Position numbers and translations under genes: made by a program. From contig JAJDTQ010000006.1 of the NCBI GenBank assembly GCA_022827045.1, positions 13,557 through 77,556 on the forward strand: DNA of 64,000 nucleotides, written 5' to 3'. Below the pieces are notes generated by a model. It did not search any database. It was not told the origin of the DNA and saw only the letters and a list, made by a program, of their open reading frames with translations. Source of the DNA: Candidatus Binatia bacterium (lineage in GTDB: Bacteria > Desulfobacterota_B > Binatia > UBA9968 > JAJDTQ01). Shown in pieces: positions 29,201-37,054 of this stretch (positions are counted from its first letter, which is position 1; each line of letters opens with the position of its first letter).

Positions 29201-31669
29201 ATGATGACGGAACCACAAATCGAGAAGGTGCGGGGCTACTGCGTGCTGTGCACCGCCCACTGCGCCACCGTTGCCACGGTGGAGGACGGCCGGGTGACGC
29301 AGCTCGACGCGGACCACGACCATCCCAACGGCGGCGCCATCTGCGTGAAGGGCAAGGCCGCCCCGGAGCTGGTCTACAACGGCGAGCGCCTGGACTACCC
29401 GTTGCGCCGTACGAACCCCAAGGGCTCGGCGGACCCGGGCTGGGAACGGGTCGACTGGGACGAGGCGTTGGATGATATCGCCGCGCGCCTGCTGAGCATC
29501 CGGGAGCGCTACGGCGCCGAGGCCATCGCCATGGCGAGGGGCACCGCCAGCGGCACCTCGGTGGACGACGTCAACCAGTGGTCGACGCGCCTCCTGAACC
29601 GCATCGGCAGCCCCAACTCGGTCTCCACCACCCACGTCTGCAACTGGCACAAGGACACCGTCTTCAGTTACACGTTCGGCGTGCCGCAGCCGTCCCCGGA
29701 CGTGCTTCACAGCGGCGCTTTCCTTCTGTGGGGGCACAACCCGAGCTCCACGCAGTTGATGCTGGCCCAGGACATCGTCACGGCGCGCAAGCGCGGCATG
29801 AAGACCGTGGTGGTGGACCCGCGCAAGATCGGCATCGGCAGCCAGGCCGATGTGCTGCTCCAGGTGCGCCCCGGCTCTGACGGGGCGCTGGCCCTGGCAC
29901 TCGTCCACGTCATGATCGAGGAGGGACTCTACGACGAGGCCTTCGTGCGCGACTGGACCAACGGCCCGTTTTTGCTGCGCACGGACACCGGAGAGCCGCT
30001 GACCGAGGCGGACGTGGCTGCCGGGGGCAGTGCCGAGCGCTACCTGATATGGGACGAAGCCTCGGAGCGGGCGGTGGTGTACGATCCAGGGGCCAAAGCC
30101 TTCGACGCGGACGGCCTCCAGCCGGCGGCTGCCAACAGGGCGGCCGTGAGCGACGGCTCCCACGCTGGCACCAGCGACGCGGCCGACATGCGGCCGGCGC
30201 TGCTGGGAAGCTTTAGCGTGTCAGCGAACAGCGGCGGCACAATCTCGTGTGAGCCCGCGTTCGCCGCGCTGGCGCGGCTGGCTTCGTCCCACGCCCCGGA
30301 ACGGTCCGAGAGCGTCACCCGTGTCCCCGCGGACAAGGTCCGCGAAGCGGCCCGCATCCTCGGCGGCAACCGGCCCGTCAGCATGTTCATGTGGAACGGC
30401 GTGGGTCAGCATACCAACGCCAGCCAGACGAGCCGGGCCATTTCCATCCTGTACGCGTTGCTGGGAGACATCGATGCGCCGGGCGGCAACCTGATGCTGC
30501 CCATGGCGCCGCTGCGCGGGGTGGACGGCAAGGAGTTCCTTCCCGCCGAGGCGGCGGTCAAACGTATCGGCCGCGACGAGAAACCGCTGGGTCCGCCGTC
30601 GACCGTAGGCGCGTGCGCGGCCCACGACGTCTACGGCGCCATCCTGGAAAACCGGCCCTATCCGGTCCGCGCCCTGATCAACCTGGGCTCCAACACGGTG
30701 CTTTCCAACGGCGACACCGGACGCGGCCGCGAAGCCCTCTGCGCCCTGGACCTGGGAGTGGCCACCGAACTGTTCATGACCCCCACGGCCCAGCTCTGCG
30801 ACTACGTGCTGCCGGCCACGAGCTTCCTGGAGATGGACCACCTCGCCGGCGGGTTCCGCCACCGGGTGGATGCCCGCACCCACGTCCAGTTCCGGCGGCG
30901 CGCCGTGGAGCCGCTGGCGGAGCGGCGCTCGGACACCTGGGTGGTGTTCGAGTTGGCCAAGCGCATGGGCTTCGCCGACGATTTCTGGGGCGGCGACGTG
31001 GATGCGGCCTTTGCCTACCAGTTGGAGCCCACGGGCATGACCCTGGACGAGATCCGGGCACAACCGGGCGGCGTGACCCTGGAGAGCCCGCGGCGTTACC
31101 GGAAGTACGCCGACACCGACGACGAGGGCAGGCCGAAGGGTTTCAGCAACCCGTCCGGCAAGGTGGAGATCTACTCGCACCGGCTCGCGCGGCACGGGTT
31201 CCCGCCGTTGCCGGAATACGAGGAGCCGGCCGTCAGCCCCGAGAGCCGGCCGGATGTCGCCGCGGAGTATCCCTTGGTCCTGACCAACGCCAAGTTCACG
31301 ACCTTCATCCACAGCCAGCACCGGGCCCTGCCCAGCCTTCGCAAGGCCGCGCAGGACCCCACCGCCGAACTCCACCCGGACACGGCCCGAGAGCAGGGCA
31401 TCGAGCACAAGCAATGGATGATCGTGGAGAGCCCCAAGGGCGCGGTCAAGGTGCGGGCGAACCTCACCGCCCGGATCATTCCCGGCGTGGTGTGCGTGCA
31501 GCACGGGTGGTGGCAGCCCTGCCGGGAGCTTGAGCTTCCCGGGTACGATCCCTTCAGCGGGCTCGGCGCCAACCCCAACGGGCTCGTGGACGCGGAGCAC
31601 CGGGACCCCATCAGCGGCTCGCTGCCGCACCGGTCGTCCCTGTGCCGGGTACGCGCGGCCGACGGCTAG
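29201..31669 (+). CDS. Molybdopterin-dependent oxidoreductase, DMSO reductase family
   Basis: An 822-residue catalytic subunit of the DMSO-reductase family. The N-terminal [4Fe-4S] motif is Cys14-x2-Cys17-x3-Cys21-x26-Cys48 with Lys50 after the last Cys, as in related electron-conducting enzymes. THVCNWHKD places Cys147 where the protein ligand of Mo is found in several family members. Cofactor-binding motifs include MFMWNGVGQHTNAS, LINLGSNTVLSNGD, MTPTAQLCDYVLPATSFLEM and, near the end, VCVQHGWWQPC. There is no Tat signal, so it should act in the cytoplasm. No electron-transfer or membrane subunit follows. The TAG stop lies within a dispersed repeat. Substrate unknown. Confidence 0.92.
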   Translation: MMTEPQIEKVRGYCVLCTAHCATVATVEDGRVTQLDADHDHPNGGAICVKGKAAPELVYNGERLDYPLRRTNPKGSADPGWERVDWDEALDDIAARLLSIRERYGAEAIAMARGTASGTSVDDVNQWSTRLLNRIGSPNSVSTTHVCNWHKDTVFSYTFGVPQPSPDVLHSGAFLLWGHNPSSTQLMLAQDIVTARKRGMKTVVVDPRKIGIGSQADVLLQVRPGSDGALALALVHVMIEEGLYDEAFVRDWTNGPFLLRTDTGEPLTEADVAAGGSAERYLIWDEASERAVVYDPGAKAFDADGLQPAAANRAAVSDGSHAGTSDAADMRPALLGSFSVSANSGGTISCEPAFAALARLASSHAPERSESVTRVPADKVREAARILGGNRPVSMFMWNGVGQHTNASQTSRAISILYALLGDIDAPGGNLMLPMAPLRGVDGKEFLPAEAAVKRIGRDEKPLGPPSTVGACAAHDVYGAILENRPYPVRALINLGSNTVLSNGDTGRGREALCALDLGVATELFMTPTAQLCDYVLPATSFLEMDHLAGGFRHRVDARTHVQFRRRAVEPLAERRSDTWVVFELAKRMGFADDFWGGDVDAAFAYQLEPTGMTLDEIRAQPGGVTLESPRRYRKYADTDDEGRPKGFSNPSGKVEIYSHRLARHGFPPLPEYEEPAVSPESRPDVAAEYPLVLTNAKFTTFIHSQHRALPSLRKAAQDPTAELHPDTAREQGIEHKQWMIVESPKGAVKVRANLTARIIPGVVCVQHGWWQPCRELELPGYDPFSGLGANPNGLVDAEHRDPISGSLPHRSSLCRVRAADG

Positions 31670-31711
31670 TGTCCTGCACACCGTCATTCCGGCGAAAGCC
31701 GGAATCCATGG
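31667..31711. repeat. Dispersed repeats of families D and C in tandem
   Basis: TAGTGTCCTGCACA (from 31667, whose first three bases are the stop codon of the molybdoenzyme gene) is followed directly by CCGTCATTCCGGCGAAAGCC then GGAATCCATG (31681-31710), a family C palindrome. Confidence 0.75.
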
Positions 31712-31755
31712 GTGGGGCGGCGGCGGGCCTTCAGAAACATCTCGGAGGAAGATGA

Positions 31756-32829
31756 ATGGTCCTGGTACTCAAGAATGAACAACTCGAAGACCTCGTCCCC
31801 ATGGCGGACGAGATCGACGCCATCGAACAGGCCTACCGGGAGATGGGCGAGGGCAGCGCGGTGAACTCGCCTCGCGCCCGCATCCGGGTGCAGGCGCCGG
31901 GCAAGAAACCCGGCTTCCAGTACTACTTCAACAACATCATGGGCCTCGTGCCGGGTATGAAGTCCATGGGCCTCCGGATCGACTCCACCTTCTCGGACGA
32001 AGAGGAAGTGGCCGGCACCAAGAGACGCATCTACCCCGGCGACTACGTAGGCCTCGTCTTCCTGTTCGACATGGAGAACTGCTCGCTGCTGTCCATCATG
32101 GACGACCACTTCATCTCCATCTTCCGCGTCGGCGCCACCAGCGGGGTGGCTGCCAAGCACCTGGCCCGAGCGGACGCCCGGGTGATGGGGTTGGTGGGCT
32201 CCGGAGAGCAGGCCAAGACGCAGCTCCTGGCGGCCTGCGCCGTGCGCGAGCTCGACAAGGTCAAGGTGTTCAGCCCCACCCGCGCCAACCGCGAGCGCTT
32301 CGCCGAGGAGATGACCGAGAAGGCGGGAGTGGAGATCGTGCCGGTCCATTCCGCGGAAGAAGCCGTGCGCGGCAGCGACATCGTCACCGCCGCCACCAAC
32401 ACCGTGGACCCCGTCATCAACGGCGAGTGGCTCGAGAAGGGCGCCTTCGTCAACAGCATCGTGGGCGGGGACAGCTACTTGTCGCGCCACGAGCTCGACG
32501 ACGCCGTGATCGAGCGCGCAGGCCTGATCGTGGTGGGTTTTCGCAGGCAGGTCTTTCTCGACAAGCAGGCCGAGCTGTTTCCCCGCATCGAGCGCGGCCT
32601 CATCAAGGAGGAGGACCTGCACGAGCTGGGCGAGCTCCTCACCGGCCAGTGCCGCGGCCGCGAGAACGACGACGAGATCATCGTCTTCAAGAACAACACC
32701 GGCATGGGCATCCAGTTCGCCGCCACCGCTCGCATCCTCTACGAGGCCGCTCGCAAGAAGGGCATCGGCACCGAACTCCCCTCCGAGCTGTTCATCACCG
32801 ACCGCAAGGGCAAGACCTACTCGCCGTAG
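31756..32829 (+). CDS. Ornithine cyclodeaminase/mu-crystallin family protein
   Basis: A 357-residue member of the ornithine cyclodeaminase/mu-crystallin family, with a Rossmann NAD(P) domain shown by VMGLVGSGEQAKTQLLAACA. ATG 31756 has CGGAGGAAG upstream. The substrate half includes SPRARIRVQAP and the loop around GLRIDSTF. Members deaminate ornithine, reduce cyclic imines or make alanine and related amino acids; the exact activity cannot be read here. It follows the molybdoenzyme across a repeat pair and ends before a strong terminator, so it is probably last in its transcription unit. Confidence 0.88.
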   Translation: MVLVLKNEQLEDLVPMADEIDAIEQAYREMGEGSAVNSPRARIRVQAPGKKPGFQYYFNNIMGLVPGMKSMGLRIDSTFSDEEEVAGTKRRIYPGDYVGLVFLFDMENCSLLSIMDDHFISIFRVGATSGVAAKHLARADARVMGLVGSGEQAKTQLLAACAVRELDKVKVFSPTRANRERFAEEMTEKAGVEIVPVHSAEEAVRGSDIVTAATNTVDPVINGEWLEKGAFVNSIVGGDSYLSRHELDDAVIERAGLIVVGFRRQVFLDKQAELFPRIERGLIKEEDLHELGELLTGQCRGRENDDEIIVFKNNTGMGIQFAATARILYEAARKKGIGTELPSELFITDRKGKTYSP

Positions 32830-32889
32830 CCCCTGAAGATGGAGCGACACCCGGGTCGGACCCAGCAACCCAGGAGATAGTCATCCCGA

Positions 32890-32934
32890 GGAGGGAAACG
32901 CTCGGTGTGACTACCGGCGTTTCCCTCCGTTTTT
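32890..32934 (+). terminator. Intrinsic terminator
   Basis: GGAGGGAAACGC (32890-32901) pairs with GCGTTTCCCTCC (32917-32928), a perfect 12-bp stem. CGGT/ACCG inside the loop can extend it. Five Ts (32930-32934) follow after one G. It ends the unit containing the cyclodeaminase-like gene. Confidence 0.85.
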
Positions 32935-33020
32935 CTGCTTGCTACCGGCCTTTGCCAAGCTGATGGTGGCAGTCGGGGTCGTCCAGAGCCTTGCCGCAGG
33001 ACGAAGCCGATGACCGTCAA

Positions 33021-33533
33021 TCAGTTGCCCACGGCAAAGTACGTGTGCGTCGCCTGAACGAAGGTTTCGTTGTTTGCAGCTGCTTCAACGGTTGCCTGGC
33101 ACGCATCGCTCTTCTTCGCGGCGTCGGCCGCATCATCGACGATGGACACCGCCGCCGCCCCCGCGGCAACAGGTGGCCCACCGACGTATCCTCCAACGAT
33201 CGTTGCGACTATCGTTTCGAACGTGTCCTCGACAACGCCTTTGCCCACGTCTGCGGCGCACTCTTTGGCCGAGTCGGACGCCGATTCGTCAAAGCCCAGG
33301 TTGGCCGAATTCCCGTCGTCGGAACTGTTGTCGTCGGGTGCGGAGTCGTCGTTCGCGCCGGTGTCGTCGCACGAGCACGAACAACTGCAACTACACCCGC
33401 ATCCGCATCCGCAGCCACCGTCACACCCACATCCACATCCGTGGATCTCCAGGTCGAGGTCGTTGTCTTCCGGGCCGAGCATCCAAGGGATGGCAGCTGC
33501 GCTGTTGTCGAAAGCAGATTCAATGGCGTACAT
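33021..33533 (-). CDS. Cysteine-rich protein with Gly-Cys/Ser-Cys repeat tract (unrecognised)
   Basis: A 170-residue protein I do not recognise. ATG 33533 has a strong GGAGG seven bases upstream. Four zones are visible: an N-terminal acidic segment (1-31, ending DNDLDLEI); a tract at 33-55 of alternating Gly-Cys then Ser-Cys with 11 Cys in 23 residues (CGCGCDGGCGCGCGCSCSCS and on), encoded at about 33369-33437; an Asp/Ser/Asn-rich linker (56-88); and a C-terminal part with a Gly/Ala-rich apolar stretch (GGYVGGPPVAAGAAAVSIV, 114-132) and two more Cys (92, 145). Such a tract could bind metal like a metallothionein, or be the core of a thiazole- or thioether-modified peptide (compare the Gly/Cys/Ser core of microcin B17). 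No YcaO, radical-SAM or LanM-type enzyme is in the window. Strand choice rests on the ribosome site and composition. Confidence 0.6.
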   Translation of the reverse strand: MYAIESAFDNSAAAIPWMLGPEDNDLDLEIHGCGCGCDGGCGCGCGCSCSCSCSCDDTGANDDSAPDDNSSDDGNSANLGFDESASDSAKECAADVGKGVVEDTFETIVATIVGGYVGGPPVAAGAAAVSIVDDAADAAKKSDACQATVEAAANNETFVQATHTYFAVGN

Positions 33534-33595
33534 ACTTGTTCCTCCTTGCGTTGGTACTTCACTTCTGTGCCCTGTAAGCGCCTACACCATACAAA

Positions 33596-33609
33596 TCGCT
33601 GGTCAGCGA
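33596..33609. promoter_or_regulatory. Perfect palindrome upstream of the cysteine-rich gene
   Basis: TCGCTG-GT-CAGCGA is a 14-base inverted repeat about 63 bases before the ATG of the cysteine-rich gene. On the minus strand TATGGT lies a few bases after it as a possible weak -10. It could be an operator; no regulator gene is adjacent. Confidence 0.35.
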
Positions 33610-33667
33610 CCGAACTTTAGGCCCGAAGCGAGTGACCGCTGTTTTTTCGGCTCGTGGAAGGAGGCAA

Positions 33668-34171
33668 TCAATTTGAGGGAACGGAGCGGAGAAACAGAAC
33701 CGTCCTTTCGGTGGCCCACATCGCGATGGTCGCTGCCACGACTACGAGGAGTCCCGAACGCCACCACCCCAGGGTCGGGCCAAGGTCCCACCACCCGGAC
33801 AGGGTGACGGCCTCACCGAGGAGCACCACGAACCCTAGGACAGGGAGCCATGCGTAGCGTCTCCGCACGAACCCCGTCCGCAATTTGCCCTCTTGGATGG
33901 AGGCCAAAATCACGAACAGCAGACAGGGAAACATCAGAACCTCGAACAGAGAGTCCTGGTATGCCTGCCCCTGAAAGAGGATGTCCTGCACGGAGCCTAC
34001 GATCCACTTGCCGGACGTGATAACAGCGGTCGCCAACACTGTTCGAGCGGTCCGAACGTACCTGTCGAGTCCGTCCCGGTCGCCTTCCAACACCCGACAC
34101 GCGCTCATGAACTCAAACCACACGAGAATCTCCTTGGAGTCTGGCTGCTCACTGCCCTTCACCGCACTCAT
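33668..34171 (-). CDS. Multi-pass membrane protein of unknown function
   Basis: A 167-residue protein with no recognised family. After a charged N-terminal part (to about residue 40), four apolar segments are visible: VLATAVITSGKWIVGSV, FEVLMFPCLLFVILASI, WLPVLGFVVLLGEAVTL and GLLVVVAATIAMWATERTVL. ATG 34171 has GGAGG only three bases upstream; ATG 34108 (MSACRV) is an alternative. It lies between the MFS genes and the cysteine-rich gene on the same strand, with gaps of about 100 and 134 bases. A small membrane protein beside a short Cys/Gly-rich protein could be an immunity or export partner, but this is inference from position only. Confidence 0.5.
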   Translation of the reverse strand: MSAVKGSEQPDSKEILVWFEFMSACRVLEGDRDGLDRYVRTARTVLATAVITSGKWIVGSVQDILFQGQAYQDSLFEVLMFPCLLFVILASIQEGKLRTGFVRRRYAWLPVLGFVVLLGEAVTLSGWWDLGPTLGWWRSGLLVVVAATIAMWATERTVLFLRSVPSN

Positions 34172-34273
34172 GCACCTCCGTGGACGAGACCGCCCACACA
34201 GATAGGATCGGCGGCTCGGAGCCCGAATTTAACAAGACACCGCAAATTTCCACTGTTGCCGGTTCGCTAGCGC

Positions 34274-35572
34274 TCAGGGCGCCTCCAACGATTTCGGGGA
34301 GGTACCCGGCTTTACCGGGCGCCTGATGAGCAGGGTCAGTCCCGCGCACACGATCTGGACGGCGATGAAGAGGGTCAGGGACAGGTCGTAGCTGCCGGTG
34401 TAGTCGTAGAGGTAGCCGAAGAAGGGCGCGCCGGCGGCGGCGAAGAGCAGCAGGATCGGCACGCTGAGGCCCCGCACGGTGCCGAGGGACAGCCGGCCGA
34501 AGTAGTTCGCCCACATTACTTCCTGGAGGACCTGGGCGCCGCCTAGGCCGAAGCCGTAGAGGAAGAAGGCCGCGTAGAGCCCCGTCAGTCCGCCGGTCTG
34601 CATGGCGGTGACGAGTCCCGCCGCCTGAATCACGAAGCTCAATGCCGTTGCCTTGCGCACGCTCATGCGCTCGCTGATGAAACCCAGCAACAGGCCCGAG
34701 CCGAGCTGGGTTCCGGCCAGGACCATCACCACGATCCCCGCCTGGGCGTTGGAGTAGCCCATGTCGGAGATGTACGAGAACACGTGCAGGTTGAAGCCGG
34801 CGATGCCGAGGTCGACGGTGCTGAAGATGAGCGTGATCAGCCAGAAGGTGGAGGTGCGCACCGCTTCCCCGCGGGTCCACGTGATGTCGGCCGACACCGG
34901 GACGCGGCGGGAAGTGCCGGCATTCGAGTCGGGCTGCGCTCCGTAGGGCCCGGGCGCGCCGTCCGGGTGGAGCCCCATGTCCTCGGGGCTCCGGCGCATG
35001 AACACCGCCGCCGGGATCAGTATCAGCACCACCACCAGGCCCCCGGCCAGCATCCAGACGCGGCGCCAGCCGATGGCGGTGAGTAGGTAGGCCGCCACTA
35101 CCGAAATGGTGGTCTTGGAGATGCCTTGACCCAAGTGGGCGATGGCTACCGCCCGGCCGCGCTTCTTCACGAACCAGCGGGAGACGGTGACGTTGACCAC
35201 GAAGTAGCACACCAGCGCGTGGCCGATGGACACCGGCCCCACCCGTAGCGCGGTGAATTCCCAGAAGCTCCGGGCGTATCCCAGCAGCAGGAAGCCGACG
35301 ATGGAGATGAGCGCCCCGATGACCATGAGGCGGCGGGCGCCGTAACGGTCCAGCAGAGAACCCACCCAGGGCGATACGGCCGCGTAGGCCACCAGCTCCA
35401 GCGACCGCATCAGCGAGAAGGTCCCCCGGGAGACGCCGAGGTCGGCGGTGATCGACTTGAGCAACACGCCCAGAGTGCTGGAAAGGTAGAAGGGGCAGGC
35501 GAGCTGCACCACGAAACCGGTGGCGACGATGTACCAGCCGTAGAACAGCCTGGGTCTTGCGGAGTTCTGCAT
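34274..35572 (-). CDS. MFS transporter, FYGWYIV subgroup (copy 1)
   Basis: A 432-residue major facilitator with about 12 membrane segments. It opens RLFYGWYIVATGFVVQL, has the loop 2-3 motif GSLLDRYGARRLMV and a cytoplasmic central loop starting RRSPEDMGLHPDG. These features resemble the oxalate/formate antiporter and monocarboxylate branch of MFS. The second, third and fourth transporters are encoded just upstream on the same strand, and two of them share both the FYGWYIV opening and the RRSPEDMGL central loop. Substrate unknown; small organic acids are a reasonable guess. The family-typical start leaves the ribosome site (AAGGA) very close to the ATG. Confidence 0.9.
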   Translation of the reverse strand: MQNSARPRLFYGWYIVATGFVVQLACPFYLSSTLGVLLKSITADLGVSRGTFSLMRSLELVAYAAVSPWVGSLLDRYGARRLMVIGALISIVGFLLLGYARSFWEFTALRVGPVSIGHALVCYFVVNVTVSRWFVKKRGRAVAIAHLGQGISKTTISVVAAYLLTAIGWRRVWMLAGGLVVVLILIPAAVFMRRSPEDMGLHPDGAPGPYGAQPDSNAGTSRRVPVSADITWTRGEAVRTSTFWLITLIFSTVDLGIAGFNLHVFSYISDMGYSNAQAGIVVMVLAGTQLGSGLLLGFISERMSVRKATALSFVIQAAGLVTAMQTGGLTGLYAAFFLYGFGLGGAQVLQEVMWANYFGRLSLGTVRGLSVPILLLFAAAGAPFFGYLYDYTGSYDLSLTLFIAVQIVCAGLTLLIRRPVKPGTSPKSLEAP

Positions 35573-35592
35573 TCCTTCGATTCGCCGGATGA

Positions 35593-36906
35593 TTACCGCG
35601 CTGTTTCAAGCCCTGCCGGGTGGCGCGGCCGCCGTATCGTCAGGGTCAGCGCGGATGAAATCAGCAGCATGGTCATGAACATGTAGAAGGAGATCGTATA
35701 CGAACCGGTGTAGTCGTTCACGAAACCGAAGAACGGCGGACCGCAGACGCCGCAGAGCAGCACGATCTGCAGCGAGGCGCCGCGCACCGTGCCGAGCGAT
35801 ATCCGGCCGAAGTAGTTCGCCCACATCACCTCTTCCAGCACCTGCACGCCGCCCAGCCCCAGGCCATAGAAGAAGAAGCCGAGGTAGATGGTCCAGAGTT
35901 CGTGGGCGTTGGCCGCCACGTACAGGCCGGCGGCCTCCATCAGAAACAGGAACGAGATGATCTTGCGCACGCTGATGCGCTCGCCGACGAACCCCCACAA
36001 GAGCCCCGAGGCGGTTTGCGTCCCGGCGATGACGGTCATGACGAAAGCGGCCTGCACCAGGGTGAATCCAAGGTCCGACACGTAGGAGACTACGTGGAGG
36101 TTGAGGCCGGTGACGCCGATGTCCACCATGCCGAAAACCAGCACGATGAGCCAGAAGGTGGAGGTGCGGCGGACGTCCTTTCGGCTCCAGTGCACTTCCG
36201 GCTCCAGCGTGTCCTCCGGGCTCCCTCCGCGTCCCCGGGTCCGGCCCCCGGCCTCCAGCGGCTCGTCCAGGGCGACGCCGTCGGGATGAAGCCCCATGTC
36301 TTCCGGGCTCCGCCGCATGAAGATGGCCACCGGGACGACCGCGAGCACGATCACCAGCACGCCGAACAGTGTCCACACCTGGCGCCACCCGATGAACGTC
36401 AGCAGCCACGCCACCACCAGGGAGATGGTCACCTTGGCGATGCCGTGCCCCAGATGGGAAAGGGCCACCGCCCGCCCCCGCTTCCGGACGAACCACCGGG
36501 CCACCGTGACGTTCACGACGAAGTAGCAGACCAGGGCATGGCCGACGGCCATCACGGTGGCGCGCACGGAAGCGAACTCCAGGAAGGATTGCACGTGCCC
36601 CAGCAGCAGAAAGCCGACGGCCGAGAGGACGGCCCCGGTGACCATCATGCGGCGCGGTCCGTACTGGTCCAGCTTGGCCCCTACCCAGGGCGCCATGAGG
36701 GCGTAAAGGAGATGCTCGCCCGACCGCAGCAGCGAGAAGATGCCCCTGGACACGCGGAGATCGGCGGTGATGGGTTTCAGAAGGACGCTGAGCGTGCTGG
36801 AAAGGAAGAAGGCGCAGGAGATGTTGGCCAGGAAGGCCGCGCCGACGATGTACCAGCCATAGAAGACCCGCGGCGTCCTGGGACGGTGGGTGGAGTCAGG
36901 GGTCAC
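35593..36906 (-). CDS. MFS transporter, FYGWYIV subgroup (copy 2)
   Basis: A 437-residue major facilitator paralogous to its neighbours. Shared features are VFYGWYIVGAAFLANISCAF at the start, GAKLDQYGPRRMMV in loop 2-3, VARWFVRKRGRAVALSHLG, and RRSPEDMGLHPDG in the central loop. The second half has SGLLWGFVGERISVRKI, a repeat of the loop motif. It ends 20 bases before copy 1 starts, so the two are very likely co-transcribed. Substrate unknown. Confidence 0.9.
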   Translation of the reverse strand: MTPDSTHRPRTPRVFYGWYIVGAAFLANISCAFFLSSTLSVLLKPITADLRVSRGIFSLLRSGEHLLYALMAPWVGAKLDQYGPRRMMVTGAVLSAVGFLLLGHVQSFLEFASVRATVMAVGHALVCYFVVNVTVARWFVRKRGRAVALSHLGHGIAKVTISLVVAWLLTFIGWRQVWTLFGVLVIVLAVVPVAIFMRRSPEDMGLHPDGVALDEPLEAGGRTRGRGGSPEDTLEPEVHWSRKDVRRTSTFWLIVLVFGMVDIGVTGLNLHVVSYVSDLGFTLVQAAFVMTVIAGTQTASGLLWGFVGERISVRKIISFLFLMEAAGLYVAANAHELWTIYLGFFFYGLGLGGVQVLEEVMWANYFGRISLGTVRGASLQIVLLCGVCGPPFFGFVNDYTGSYTISFYMFMTMLLISSALTLTIRRPRHPAGLETAR

Positions 36907-37036
36907 GGCGGTCCAGCAACCCGGGGTGGATTTGGCTCATGATCTTCTTCTCTGCGAACGGGTGCGGCGAGCGCGGGCTCGGTTCCTTCAGGAAGAACAA
37001 TAAAACTAGGCAATGACCCCGTAGGAGTCAATCTTT

Positions 37037-37054
37037 GTCCGGACAGGACACTAG
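37037..37054. repeat. Dispersed repeat family D at an MFS stop codon
   Basis: On the minus strand this reads CTAGTGTCCTGTCCGGAC; its TAG is the stop codon of the MFS gene at 37051-38286. GTCCGGAC is itself palindromic. Related copies are at 10442, 26666, 31667, 38303, 58631 and 63961. Confidence 0.65.

Noticed and set aside
27551..30163. 870-codon minus-strand frame opposite the flavoprotein and molybdoenzyme genes
   Set aside because: Both plus-strand genes have intact catalytic motifs; the minus-strand translation is low-complexity and crosses an intergenic repeat.
33070..33807. Plus-strand reading frame of 245 residues rich in His-Pro repeats
   Set aside because: It is antisense to the Cys-rich gene. 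It lacks a ribosome binding site, has low-complexity composition expected from a reversed TGC/TGT tract, and continues through the non-coding gap and into the antisense of the membrane protein gene.
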